Source of the DNA: Gloeopeniophorella convolvens | Taxonomy: Eukaryota; Basidiomycota; Agaricomycetes; Russulales | NCBI GenBank assembly: GCA_022496205.1 | Contig: WTXD01000291.1 | Location: 1 to 13,362 of the forward strand | Length of the DNA stretch: 13,362 nt | Direction: 5' to 3' | Shown: positions 1 to 8,618 of the stretch, in pieces | Layout: each line of letters opens with the position of its first letter | Position numbering within the stretch: the first letter of the stretch is position 1 | Notes under the pieces: model-generated | Database searches by the model: none | The model's input: the letters and a program-made list of their open reading frames with translations, nothing else | Told to the model about the DNA's origin: nothing | Program-made: the position numbers and the translations under genes

Positions 1-535
1 CTGATTCAGGCAAACTGCTTGCAAGTGCGAGTTACAGACATTCCGCGGCGGTGGAGCTCCGCTGAAAGCGCTTTCAGGTCATCGGAAGTGCCGAAGCGTG
101 CATTCAATTGTGACGCGTCCGCAAGCCAATAGCCGTGGTATGCGTCACCATATGAGGTTCGTGGCCCTTCGTAATTTTGGGAGACGGGGCTGATCCAGAC
201 TGAATCGCTTTGATTGAGGGCCTTTAGTGAGTCGAGCTAATAAACTTACTGGCAGAAAACCCTGCATCTTGAATGTAATCTAACTTGTCCTTGATGGCGT
301 TCCAGGTGCCACCGCACCAGGTCTGTTCGGTTACATTACAGCGGGTTGGGTCGGCACCGTCAGGAAGCGCGTAGCGATCTGTGATAATCCTGAGCAAACA
401 TGTGAGGAGACCACTCGTGAGTTCGCATGACAGAAGGACTCGCTGGTATATGGAGCGACTTCGCCACTGATCAGCGGTAGCAGCAAACGCGACGCCGGCG
501 CAACCAAGGGAGAGCAGAGCGAGCGAGTGAAACAT
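1..535 (-). CDS. Secreted alpha-amylase, GH13 (5' part, runs off the window)
   Basis: This is the N-terminal third of a fungal alpha-amylase, which hydrolyses internal alpha-1,4 bonds of starch outside the cell. Exons on the minus strand are 535-444, 389-250 and 199-36, and a further intron begins at 35. The start at 535 gives a signal peptide of about 19 residues (MFHSLALLSLGCAGVAFA), followed by the mature start ADQWRSRSIYQ. Then come ITDRYALPDG, a Cys pair in RCNVTEQTWCGGTW (as in Taka-amylase), LDYIQDAGFSA, IWISPVSQNYEGP and YGDAYHGYWLAD, all family hallmarks of the start of the (beta/alpha)8 barrel. The catalytic Asp/Glu residues lie beyond the window. Intron 1 (443-390) must start with GC (CA|GCGAGT) to keep the frame; intron 2 (249-200) is GT-AG. 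The family assignment is secure; whether the full gene is intact cannot be seen. Confidence 0.9.
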
Positions 536-818
536 AGTTCCTAGGGTGTCCGAGAGAGGGTATATGTATGTATGTATTAAATAGATGGGTGGGAAAGGAG
601 TGTCGGCGCTAGAGAAGGACGTTGACAATGGAGCAAGAGGGAAAGCTCTGGCTTTGCGAGGAGGGGTAGCAAGCTATGTAGAGGTGGCGGGGAGGAAGAG
701 GGCGGTGTGAAAGAAAAACATGCAAGCCAAGAGCAGCGGTATGATGATCGGCGGCGGCGGCGGCACCGTCGCACAGAACGCATGGGTGGCTTGTGGCCCG
801 CCCGGTGATCATTTCAAT
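536..818 (-). promoter_or_regulatory. Upstream region of the alpha-amylase gene
   Basis: This stretch holds no credible gene. Read on the minus strand it is pyrimidine-rich, as expected of a fungal 5' flank. A TATA-like CTATTTAATA lies at 584-575, about 40 nt before the ATG, next to a short alternating TATG/TATA run (561-576). One GCGGGG at 687-692 fits the SYGGRG consensus of the carbon-catabolite repressor CreA/Mig1, but a single hexamer is expected by chance in GC-rich DNA, so regulation by glucose is only a suggestion. Confidence 0.35.
749..763. repeat. (CGG)5 trinucleotide microsatellite
   Basis: Five perfect CGG units lie in the amylase upstream region. It is a short simple repeat with no evident coding role. 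Confidence 0.7.
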
Positions 819-1109
819 TCATGTCTTGTGAGCTCGGGTCAGGAAGACAGGGAGTCCTACCCACACAACGGCAGGCGGGTGCTCCGATAGCTCGATGTTA
901 AATAGCTGCTTATAGCCCTCAAATGCGTTACAAGCGCTTTGATAGAATTTGGTTTGACCGAGGGAGCAGAGAAGGACAGCGGATGCCCCACAGGCGGCTT
1001 CCCACACTTGAGTCAATGGAATGCATTGTAACAGATCGTACTTACAGCAGATTGCTAAACGATAGACGGGCACGCGCAAAAACATGTAGAGTCGGAGTTT
1101 CGGGGACAC
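819..1109 (-). other. Unassigned coding-like segment (96-codon open frame)
   Basis: This minus-strand open frame contains a good splice donor (CTGCT|GTAAGT, intron about 1045-1007) and a run of ordinary protein-like sequence after it (WEAACGASAVLLCSLG, then FYQSACNAFEGYKQLFN). I do not recognise the family. The hydrophobic part could be a membrane segment. The start at 1109 is not supported by a signal or a known homologue. The first about 18 codons lie in the left arm of the 55-nt inverted repeat described separately. It may be a piece of a larger degraded gene together with the segment at 1138-1347, or chance. Confidence 0.25.
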
Positions 1110-1454
1110 CCGCCCGATGAGACGCCGTCAGTAATGATCACAAAGAGGGTAGCTCTGAAGTTGCCTCACTGATACCGGTGCTACCGCCAGATTTAGAGTC
1201 AGAAAGACCCTCTTGTAACATCTCGAGTACAAGCTTTTTGATCTCCTTCGATATGTGGGGGGACCACTGCAGGGCTAGTAGGACAGGGGCACCGGAAGCG
1301 ACCAGAATGAGCGCGAGCAGCCGGGAGCCGGATGAGGATGATCGATGATGTCAATGAACGCGAGCACGCCCAGTTGATTATGTACAGCCTCCTTCAGTGT
1401 CCGACTCTACACATTCTCGCGCGTGCCCGTCTATCGTTTAGCAATCTGCTGTAA
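1042..1454. repeat. 55-nt inverted repeat, arms 1042-1096 and 1400-1454
   Basis: The arms match at 51 of 55 positions when one is reverse-complemented, with a perfect 36-nt core ending in CAATCTGCTGTAA. The four differences, clustered in eight bases, are all transitions. The 303-nt spacer carries the coding-like segment at 1138-1347. Similarity stops abruptly at both ends of the arms. There are no visible target-site duplications or transposase, so an inverted partial duplication fits better than a known transposon. Confidence 0.85.
1138..1347 (-). other. Unassigned coding-like segment with one possible membrane helix
   Basis: The minus strand has about 69 open codons ending in TGA at 1138-1140, without an ATG. 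They encode a basic and serine-rich start, a hydrophobic stretch (LLALILVASGAPVLLALQ) and a helical charged tail (KEIKKLVLEMLQEGL). In another frame just upstream there is AVHNQLGVLAFIDIID, so an intron or a frame break could join them. It looks like the C-terminal end of a small fungal membrane protein, but I cannot name the family. It sits between the two arms of the inverted repeat. Confidence 0.25.
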
Positions 1455-1687
1455 CCCTATCACGTTGGGACTCCAGCTCGTGCGCACCAGCTGCATGGCG
1501 CCGCTTGCGTGCTTATGATCAACCGGGATCCTGGCCGCTAGCGTCACCGACCCGGCCCTCACGGCGTTACCCGGCTGCGGGTCTTGGAGGTCTTGGGAGC
1601 GGCGTCCCGGCCTCGTTTGTCGTTCTCTCCGCGTCTTCGCCCGAGTCCGTCCTCGCCGGTCTAGTACGTACTTGCACGACGACCCTC
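1455..1687. other. Gap between inverted repeat and transporter gene
   Basis: This is GC-rich sequence upstream of the transporter ATG. It is open in the transporter's reading frame back to about 1505 but has no ATG there before 1688, so I treat it as 5' flank or leader. No clear promoter element was seen. Confidence 0.3.
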
Positions 1688-3609
1688 ATGCCTGCTAGGT
1701 CAACCCACTTCACTGGTTATGGTTGTTTGGTCTGTCTATGGGTACTTGTTGTATCATTTCAGGTAGGGTCTTCCCACCACATCATCGTGGCCGCCCCTCA
1801 CGCACACATTCGAACAGTATGGCTACCACATCTCCGCCTTAAACCAAATCCAAGCCGTCCTGACTTGCAGAAACTCTGCTCCCTTCTACTACTATGGCCT
1901 GCCTACATGTATCCCGATGTCGGACACGACTTTCTCTCTGGTCACTTCGTGTTCACAGTGGGAGGCTTCCTTGGTAGTTCTACCTCCAGCATCGCCATGG
2001 ACCGCTACGGGCGAAAGGCCGCTTCCCGACTCAGTGGGCTCTTGGTGGCAATCGGGTCGGGCTTGATGGGCGTGGCGCCCACTACCACGCTTCTACTTTT
2101 CGGACGGTGATGATACCTTCTCCGACCTATAGTCCGTTTACTCATCAAATGCAGATTCCTCACCGGCTGTGGGGCAGGAGTCGGCTTATGCGCAGGACCT
2201 GTTTACCTTGCCGAAATATCACCTTCTGAAATCAGGGGCAGCGTTGGTATGCATGTCATCCCTCATCTATACGATACCCTTCATCGCCGCGAATAGGTGT
2301 TTTAACCCAGTTTGCTATTGTCACTGGCATCATGATTACCCAATTACTCGGGCTGAGCATGGCGACCCCAACCTTATGGAGGCTTGTCCTACTTTTCTCT
2401 TCTTCAATATCCGTCATTCAACTTTGCATGAGCCACTTCATTGTCGAGAGTCCGGCGTGGCTGAAACAGCAGGGCAACCTAGAGGAGCTACATGGCACAC
2501 AATCGCGTCTATTCAAACGTACAGGTACATATGTTCCATTCTCCACCCTTCCCCTGCCCTCATCGTCCTCGCGCTTAGGTCCTTCCGACAGCGTCGAGGA
2601 CCCTTTACTGGACGAAACAAGTGACCCAGTTCAAAGTGAGAGCGAGGGCGAACAACAAGCAGTCAAATCGACGCCCGTCTCTATACACAACCTTATTCAG
2701 AGCCCTGAATTCCGCCGCCCTCTTGTGATTGTGTCTTCTGCGATGGTTGCTCAACAATTGTCAGGTAGGACACAAGCGCTTCTTGTTCTCTTCTCTCGCT
2801 AACGGACATGCAATTCTAGGAATCAATGCAGGTAGGCGACGGAGCTACTTCGCAACTGGAGCTCTCAACTCGAACTTATACCCATTACAGTGCTATATTA
2901 CAGCAACAATATTCTCTCCCGCGTCCTGTCTGATGCCGGGCCTTATATCTCTCTCGGAATCACGATCGTCAATACTATTATGACGTTCCCTCCTATCTTC
3001 CTAATAGAGGTAGACATCCATCAAGGTATTCTTGTACACTGATAAGACGGGTACACCAGAGAGTGGGCCGGAGAGTTCTACTCCTAATATCGATCGGAGG
3101 GGCGTTACTATCCCTCGTCATAGTCGGTCATGGCTTGGACTCAGGAATGATGACTACCTCAAGCATTTCCATCTTGACTTTCGTGATGTAAATCGGTTCT
3201 TTCTTGACACAAACTCGTTGATAACTCGCATGCTCAGGTCATTCGCAATTGGGCTTGGGCCCATCCCTTTTATTATTATATCAGAAGTTTCTCCACCCCG
3301 GGTATGTCTCGCCACGTCTTACCATGCACACTCCAGCTGAAAGACGATCCATGATCGTGCAGGCCGTTTCTGCGCTGTCCTCAGTAGCGCTTTCTCTGAA
3401 CTGTAAGATTCATCTCAGCGCCGATCCCCTGCCTGCCACGTTCAACTGCGTATACAGGGATGGCAAACTTTCTTGTTGGCCTTGTCTTCCTCCCACTGCG
3501 TAACATGCTCTCAGGAGGTGATCCGACGAAAGAAGGCAGAGTCTTTTTTGTCTTCGCAGGGTTGCTGCTCCTATGCTCTTCGATTCTTTTCCGGAGCTAT
3601 CGTCAGTGA
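1688..3609 (+). CDS. MFS sugar-transporter-family protein, with one frame break
   Basis: Eleven exons: 1688-1762, 1818-2106, 2155-2246, 2297-2524, 2579-2764, 2820-2831, 2891-3009, 3060-3187, 3238-3301, 3363-3402 and 3458-3609. It is a 12-helix membrane carrier of the sugar porter family, resembling the yeast Vps73/YBR241C branch, about 461 residues. Motifs in order are FQYGYHISALNQ in helix 1, DRYGRK at about 87, PVYLAEISPSEIRG at about 136, ESPAWL, QQLSGINAVLYYSNN at about 287, GLGPIPFIIISEVSPP at about 380 and NFLVGLVFLPLRNML near the end. The cytoplasmic loop before helix 7 is acidic. 1688 is the first in-frame ATG. Exon lengths sum to one base short of a multiple of three: the frame must change near 1947-1949, after SLVTS and before VFTVGG. 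The gene is therefore a recent pseudogene or carries a sequence error. The substrate is unknown. Confidence 0.85.
2820..2831 (+). other. 12-nt micro-exon of the transporter gene
   Basis: The exon GAATCAATGCAG is flanked by introns 2765-2819 and 2832-2890, each with GT and AG ends. It supplies the GINA of the helix-7 hallmark QQLSGINAVLYYS, so it is needed for a normal protein. Confidence 0.85.
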
Positions 3610-4161
3610 GTGTATGTCTCCTCATCCACGTGCGGAGTTTGCCGCCGCCGGGTCAGCAAGATGGGTAGTGGTGCCAACATCAGGGCGGATGTTCACTGGC
3701 CCATCGCCGGGACTGGAATCAGTGCATGGAAGATCCATGTATCAGACAAATGTTCACGTTGATATTATCGCCTTGCCGTGGTATTCACGAGTATAGTAGG
3801 GCGGTCTATTGGGAGGCGCTTGGGCGTCGATATTGAAGGCGCGCTGTGCGCATGGTTACTTCCGACCCGCCACTGGCAGCTCAGTGGATCACCATTTTGG
3901 AGTCTTGACCGGTGCCAGGTTGTGTCCTGTTGCGTCAGATTAGGCCGGGTTGTGCCAGATGCCCACTGGTGCCCATTTTAAGTCCCCGGTCCGTGGCGGT
4001 CCGCCTGCGACCCGTGCCGCGTGGCGACCCCACGGCGATGCTGCTGAAAACGGTTGACCGGTCCTTCCGGCGTTGTCCTGTACCAAGCACGCATCGTAGT
4101 GAGCCGTATTAATCAGACACCGCCTGCCTCCACTAAACCTCTCAAGCACTACTTGCAAGTA
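3610..4161. other. Intergenic region between transporter and PITH gene
   Basis: Both flanking genes are on the plus strand. The short open frames here have no recognisable domain, no consistent splice structure and no tRNA-like B box that I could find. It should hold the 3' end of the transporter transcript and the PITH promoter; no convincing TATA box or other element stands out. Confidence 0.5.
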
Positions 4162-4194
4162 ATGAGTACATCACGTCCCGAGGTAGGCGGTGTC
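4116..4194. repeat. 15-bp imperfect hairpin over the PITH start codon
   Basis: GACACCGCCTGCCTC at 4116-4130 pairs with GAGGTAGGCGGTGTC at 4180-4194, all Watson-Crick except one G-T wobble in RNA. The 49-nt loop contains the ATG at 4162. The right arm covers the last codon of exon 1 and the 5' splice site (GAG|GTAGGC). In the pre-mRNA it could hide the donor; after splicing the right arm is mostly lost. Confidence 0.5.
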
Positions 4195-4915
4195 ACACCG
4201 ATAATTTGACATAGAAAAGCCCCGATAACCCGCCCGTAATCAATCTAGCCATCCTTGCTCGAGCATCTGGATCTGTCCCAGTTAAATTGTCTCAACGAAA
4301 TCGCAGACCACAATCTCAAGGGACTACTAGCCAAGAAGGCTAGGAACACAGCGGATGACTATCTCTTGAGCGATACAGACGAGCAATTGCTTTTGAATAT
4401 CCATGTGTGTACTTCGTACAAGTTTAGGCCCACTCCCGCTTACAGTACCCCAGTTCAATCAGAGTGTGCGGGTAAGAAGCATTGTGTTGCATACGTCTGA
4501 GTCACAGAAGGGGCCAAAATCAATCAAGCTTCTCGTAAACCGCCCTGCTCTGGGTTTTGAAGACGTTGAGAACGCCGAGGAGCCAGAAGCGGCCCAAGTG
4601 CTGGAGATCCCTGAAGATGCAGTGAGGGAAGGTCGGCCGATTGCCCTGCGCTTTGTTCGGTTCCAAACAGTGAACAGTCTTCATGTGAGCACATTGATCC
4701 ATGGGCCGCACGCGAAGTTTGAGTCGGTCACAGATCTTTGTGAACTCGAACCACGGGGGTGAAGACGCAACCCGTATTGACGCAATAGATGTGTTCGGAT
4801 TTCCAAGCGGGTACGTCCCACGAAGGGAACCTTGCATTCGGGTCGCTGATCAAACCGGGCGATTCGCAGCACCGGAAAAGATTGGAGCGAATTGAAGAAG
4901 CAGGCTGATGAGTGA
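4162..4915 (+). CDS. PITH-domain protein (PITHD1/TXNL1 C-terminal type)
   Basis: Five exons: 4162-4182, 4249-4404, 4454-4684, 4734-4810 and 4870-4915, giving 176 residues in one unbroken frame. Almost the whole protein is a PITH domain, the proteasome-interacting module of thioredoxin-like protein 1. Landmarks are LDLSQLNCLNEIADHNLK, SDTDEQLLLNI, FNQSVRVRSIVLHT, GPKSIKLLVNRP, ALRFVRFQTVNSLH, IFVNSNHGGEDATRIDAIDV and FGFPSG. There is no thioredoxin domain or CxxC motif before it: exon 1 encodes only MSTSRPE. In TXNL1 the same domain docks on the 26S proteasome, so a cytosolic role near the proteasome is the best inference. The last intron (4811-4869) is chosen because splicing gives TGKDWSELKKQADE, a normal family ending, whereas reading through gives an unrelated tail ending at 4895. 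Confidence 0.88.
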
Positions 4916-5099
4916 CCGGAATACAGTGTCGTTATTATGTAATATTTCCGCTGGCAAGCGGGAGTCGCGCGACGTTCAGCGATTGATATTGAGCTTGTGT
5001 GCCTGATACCGTATTGCAACGGAGCCCATCCTGGCGAGACTGACAGGTCGCCATTGTCGGCAGTGAACAGCTCCTCGTATTTGGACCAGAACCTCATCA

Positions 5100-8000
5100 A
5101 TGGACGCATCTAACAGCAAAGAGCTTGACGCTTTCCTGGCGTTCTTCACCACCTTTGGCCTCCATCGCTCCATCACCTCTGCCGCAGATTTGAGTGATGG
5201 GGCTGGTCTCTTTGAGATTCTCTCCACGATGTGCGATGTCGTACCAATATTGTATTCAAAGCTTACGCTGTGACCTCCTCAGAGACGCCCAGTATTTCCC
5301 CCAGCCATCCCGTGCGGCACAACAGCCCTCCGACAACTGGGTCTTGCGTTTCAATGCGGTGAAGCGTGTATATCGGCTTATGACCCAATATTTCTCTGAT
5401 GCCCTTGGCCAACCAACCGATACTCTAGAAGTTCCGGACCTACAAGCAGTGGCGAAAGATTACAGTATTCCGTCTATTCTAATGATGTGTCGCCTTACCC
5501 TTGCTATCGCCGTCCAGTGCGACAAGAACAAAGAATTTATAGACAAAATACAAGGTCTAAGCGAAGTGGACCAGCATTATCTCATGAAGGCTATTGAACA
5601 GGTGCCCATGAAAGCCTTCGCAGCCACTGTTTCCTAACGTCGGCTGCACCCAGGTCATGGCCAGGGTAGGTCGGGCTTCAGGAGATCGTGTTCTTGGCGA
5701 GCGGAGCAGGACCGAGTGGGTCTAAAGCTTGCTTTCGCCATTCAAATCAGTGTGGCTCATTTTCTGAACAGAGACGATCACTACTACCAACTTCAGTCGG
5801 AGCGGAGTAGAATTCTGTCCGAGAAAGAAGCCCTCGAGAAGGCGCATCAGGCGCTCCTTGAGGAGCACCGTGTGCTCCAAACACACCTAGATGACGCCGT
5901 ATCCGAAAAGGACGATGCGCTGGCCCGCATCCGCGACGTGCTGCAGCATGCTGACGATCGAAGGAGCGACAAAGCAGATCAAATCATGAAGGCAGAAATC
6001 GACAGATTGCGCGCAGAACTGTACGTTCAGTTCCCGTTTGATAGACCATGTACCGCACTACTTTCCCAGACAGAAGAGCGAGGAGAATCTAGCTGCTGCC
6101 GAGTCCGAGTTCGAGAAGCAGACTGGCGTGGTGGCTGAATTGACACACCGCGTGGATGAGCTACAAGGCTATGCTGACGAAGCTGCTCGTCTCAAGGACC
6201 AAGTTGACGAGTAAGCGTCGATCGATGGGGCTCGGTAAAGCTTGAACATTGACGTGGTCCAGGCTCCGTCATGCGTCTGATCGACTCGCCAAAACGGAGA
6301 ACGTGATGGAGAAATACAAGAAGAAACTGCAGGAGGGTGCTGACCTCCGTCAACATGTGAAGGCACGTCTTCCTCGAAGTCGTGAATTGCTTCAGGATTA
6401 CTAACTCCATTCAGTCACTAGAAAAACAAAACGCAGACTTAGTGGACAAGAACGCGTCCTTAGAGGAGGAATATCGTAAGGTGGCCGCTTTCAAGCCGCT
6501 CATGGAATCGTACAAGAGTCAGATTGCCGAGTTGGAGTCCAAGGCTGTTTCACGGAGCAAAGCATATGAAACAATCCTCTTTGAATCAGAACAGACGAAG
6601 ACCAAACTGCGGATTGTCGAAGAGGAGCGCGCTAAAGACTCGGAAGCGCTGGAACTGTATCAAGAGCGAGTTCGTGAATTGGAACTGTCTTCTCATCGCC
6701 CTGTCACGTCAGATCAGCCCAAACCAAAGCCTAATCAAGAAGACACAGACCCAAGCGACCCTGCCCAGGAGGATGAAGGGGAGGAGGATTTCTCCAACAG
6801 GCTCGGCGGAGAATTGGATGACGCGCTCACCGGAACCACGATGACAGATCTGAAGCTTCAAGTTCGAAGGCTAAAGCGTGAGCTAGAGGACTTGAAGACG
6901 AACCAGCTAGACTCGAGTCGGGTTTTGGTTCTTGAGAACCTTTTGGACGACGCGACCCGCATGAAGGCTCGATACGAGGCAGATTATCTAGCCGCCCACC
7001 GCGAAAAGCTTATTTTGCAGAACGATTTAGAGGAGATTCGCAGCGGCAAGACTCTGGGCGATGGGTGAGCTAGTGTCTCGTTTTGGTTCTGACTTTCCTC
7101 ATAGTCGCGATTACCAGGCCTGAAGCTGCGATTGCCCTTCGACAGCGTCTCAACGAGTCGGTGGACGAGCTTGACAAGCTAAAGAAAGAGCACACGGAGT
7201 TGGAAGTCCAGCACCAGGCTATGTCCAAGGAACTCACTGTTGTGAGATCTGATCGTCCGTCTTACTTTACGCCTGCTGTGCCATCACTGACCGAGCTGGA
7301 CTGTAGTGACACTAGTCAACAGAGATCAACTGGATATATTGGCTTCTCTGCGAGAATCTGTCAACGACGATAAGATTGCCTTGGAAGAGGAGGTCGGGCG
7401 ACTGCGGCAGCAATTACGGGAAGCTGGAGAGAAGAACAAGATGCAGCTCGAGCAGATCAATGGATTACTACTGGAGAAGGTTAATCTCCAAAGCGAAGGC
7501 ATTGGTCAACGAGAGAAAATGCTGCAACGGGAGCGGGATTTCGGGTACGCTTGTCCGCACTTGAGGGGCGAAGCACGTAACCTACAATGTCACCTTACAG
7601 CGACTTGCGCGCCTCGATGTCGGGAAAGGGTGTTCCAGAAGAGGTCAAGTCTCGCGTATTGGGCCTACACGAAGACAACGTGCAGCTCAAAGAACAGTTG
7701 AGGACAGTGCAAGACAAGCTCAACAAAGCCCGCGCAGTACGAGTCTTTCTTTATTCACGGTGGTTTGTTCATCGACGTCCTTCAGTTCATCAAGTCGCAA
7801 GACAAGCTTTTCAAGGAGGAGCAGGTAAAGCTGCAGGGGCTTTCGCCATCTGTGAGCTCGCCTGTAATCCCTTGTACTGCATGACTGACGGCGACACAGG
7901 ACATAGACGGAGTAGATGATAAGTCGCAAGTGCGAATCCTAACCGACGAATTGAGTCGTTATCGGGCAAGTTCGCCTGTGGACGTTGATTCTTCTTTGTC

Positions 8001-8255
8001 TGACTGTCGTTCAGCGTTTACTTTATGAAGCACACCGGCGGTATAGGAAGGAGCAAGAGTTGCTTCTTAGCGCCCTTCACATCCAAGGCATGCGCTCAGC
8101 GCGGGACCCGTTGGGAAGGTTGCATCAGCAGAGACGTGCAACACCCACGAGTTGGTTGGGCCAGCAACGGCAAAACGTAAGCAACGTAATGCGAGTTCAG
8201 TCAGCATCTGATTATATATCCTGTTCGATAGCTAAGCCCCTTGCTCCAACGATGA
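5100..8255 (+). CDS. hok1: HOOK-family cargo adaptor for dynein
   Basis: Fourteen exons: 5100-5230, 5283-5601, 5654-5715, 5772-6020, 6070-6210, 6263-6362, 6415-7064, 7118-7254, 7307-7544, 7601-7736, 7786-7851, 7900-7965, 8015-8176 and 8232-8255, about 826 residues in one frame. In fungi, Hook proteins link early endosomes to dynein and kinesin-3 for long-distance transport along hyphae. Residues 1-150 form the N-terminal HOOK domain (WVLRFNAVKRVYRLM at 63, then KIQGLSEVDQHYLMKAIEQ before the first linker). From about 170 nearly all is coiled coil: DDHYYQLQSERSRIL, KNASLEEEYRKVAAFKPLM, RDQLDILASLRESVN, LHEDNVQLKEQLR. An acidic, proline-rich break lies at about 426-478. The end, SWLGQQRQN, is typical of the family. 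Introns 6363-6414 and 7966-8014 appear to be GC-AG; the first could instead use GT at 6357. The short last exon is less certain. Confidence 0.9.
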
Positions 8256-8490
8256 GCATGACGGGTGTTTCCCTCGCGGTAGCGTGTGCAATAAGCTCTT
8301 TCAGACTTCCAACACCCTCATTGAACCGGCGATTCCAATCACCAAGACTGTAGTGCAGAGCGCCTCATGAGCGTAGATTAGCGCCTGACGGGAGGCCGCG
8401 TATCTTGCAATGTCCATGTCATCTTTTGACATTTCACTTTCTTTCGCGAGTCTGTCACATGCTGCCAGATTCGTTTGCTGAATGTCGACC
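8212..8490 (-). pseudogene. Unrecognised coding-like segment, one frame break, antisense to HOOK end
   Basis: The minus strand between the HOOK and CDC50 ends reads like a real protein, although I do not recognise it. The first part (8490-8356) gives TNLAACDRLAKES and DDMDIARYAASRQALIYAHE. The frame then shifts by one base near 8356, and the second part gives HYSLGDWNRRFNEGVGSLKE and ARETPVMLIVGARGLAIEQ, ending in TAA at 8212-8214. The charge pattern suggests a helical soluble protein. There is no usable ATG or obvious upstream exon: an in-frame stop lies near 8508 and CDC50 ends only about 100 bases further on. It overlaps HOOK exon 14 (8232-8255) on the opposite strand. A truncated gene remnant is likely; chance cannot be excluded. 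Confidence 0.4.
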
Positions 8491-8618
8491 AAGCAAATTG
8501 AACGTTATACTAAAATGAGTCCACGTTATACAATACCAACATGATAGCAAGTTAGAATACAAGGAAAACCGCAGTGTATCATATATCATACTGTGAGGCA
8601 AGCACACTACCTCATGGT
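8491..8618. other. AT-rich 3' flank of the CDC50 gene
   Basis: This short, relatively AT-rich stretch (for example TATATATCATA at 8579-8589) follows the CDC50 stop on the minus strand. It probably holds that gene's 3' untranslated region and polyadenylation signals. No gene was seen. Confidence 0.4.

Noticed and set aside
536..628. Upstream extension of the amylase reading frame by 31 codons
   Set aside because: The extension has no signal-peptide character, while the ATG at 535 starts a typical signal peptide; a TATA-like element lies inside the extension.
923..1120. Plus-strand open frame of 65 codons
   Set aside because: It is Arg-rich and has no motif; it is the reverse of the minus-strand coding-like segment and repeat arm.
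2525..2578. Reading 2525-2578 as coding, since it is open and in frame
   Set aside because: The encoded Pro/Ser-rich stretch has GTACAT and TTAG at its ends, a pyrimidine-rich interior and typical intron length (54 nt), so an intron is more likely; a retained form stays possible.
4811..4895. PITH gene reading through to a stop at 4895
   Set aside because: Splicing GTACGT at 4811 to TTCGCAG at 4869 gives a family-like C-terminus, while read-through gives an unrelated Arg-rich tail.
4520..5227. Minus-strand open frames over the PITH gene and the HOOK start
   Set aside because: They are shadows of plus-strand exons that splice in phase and match known families.
7825..7899. Longer HOOK intron starting at GTAAAG 7825
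   Set aside because: The donor GTGAGC at 7852 gives a 48-nt intron of normal size in the same phase; the longer form is less likely but not excluded.
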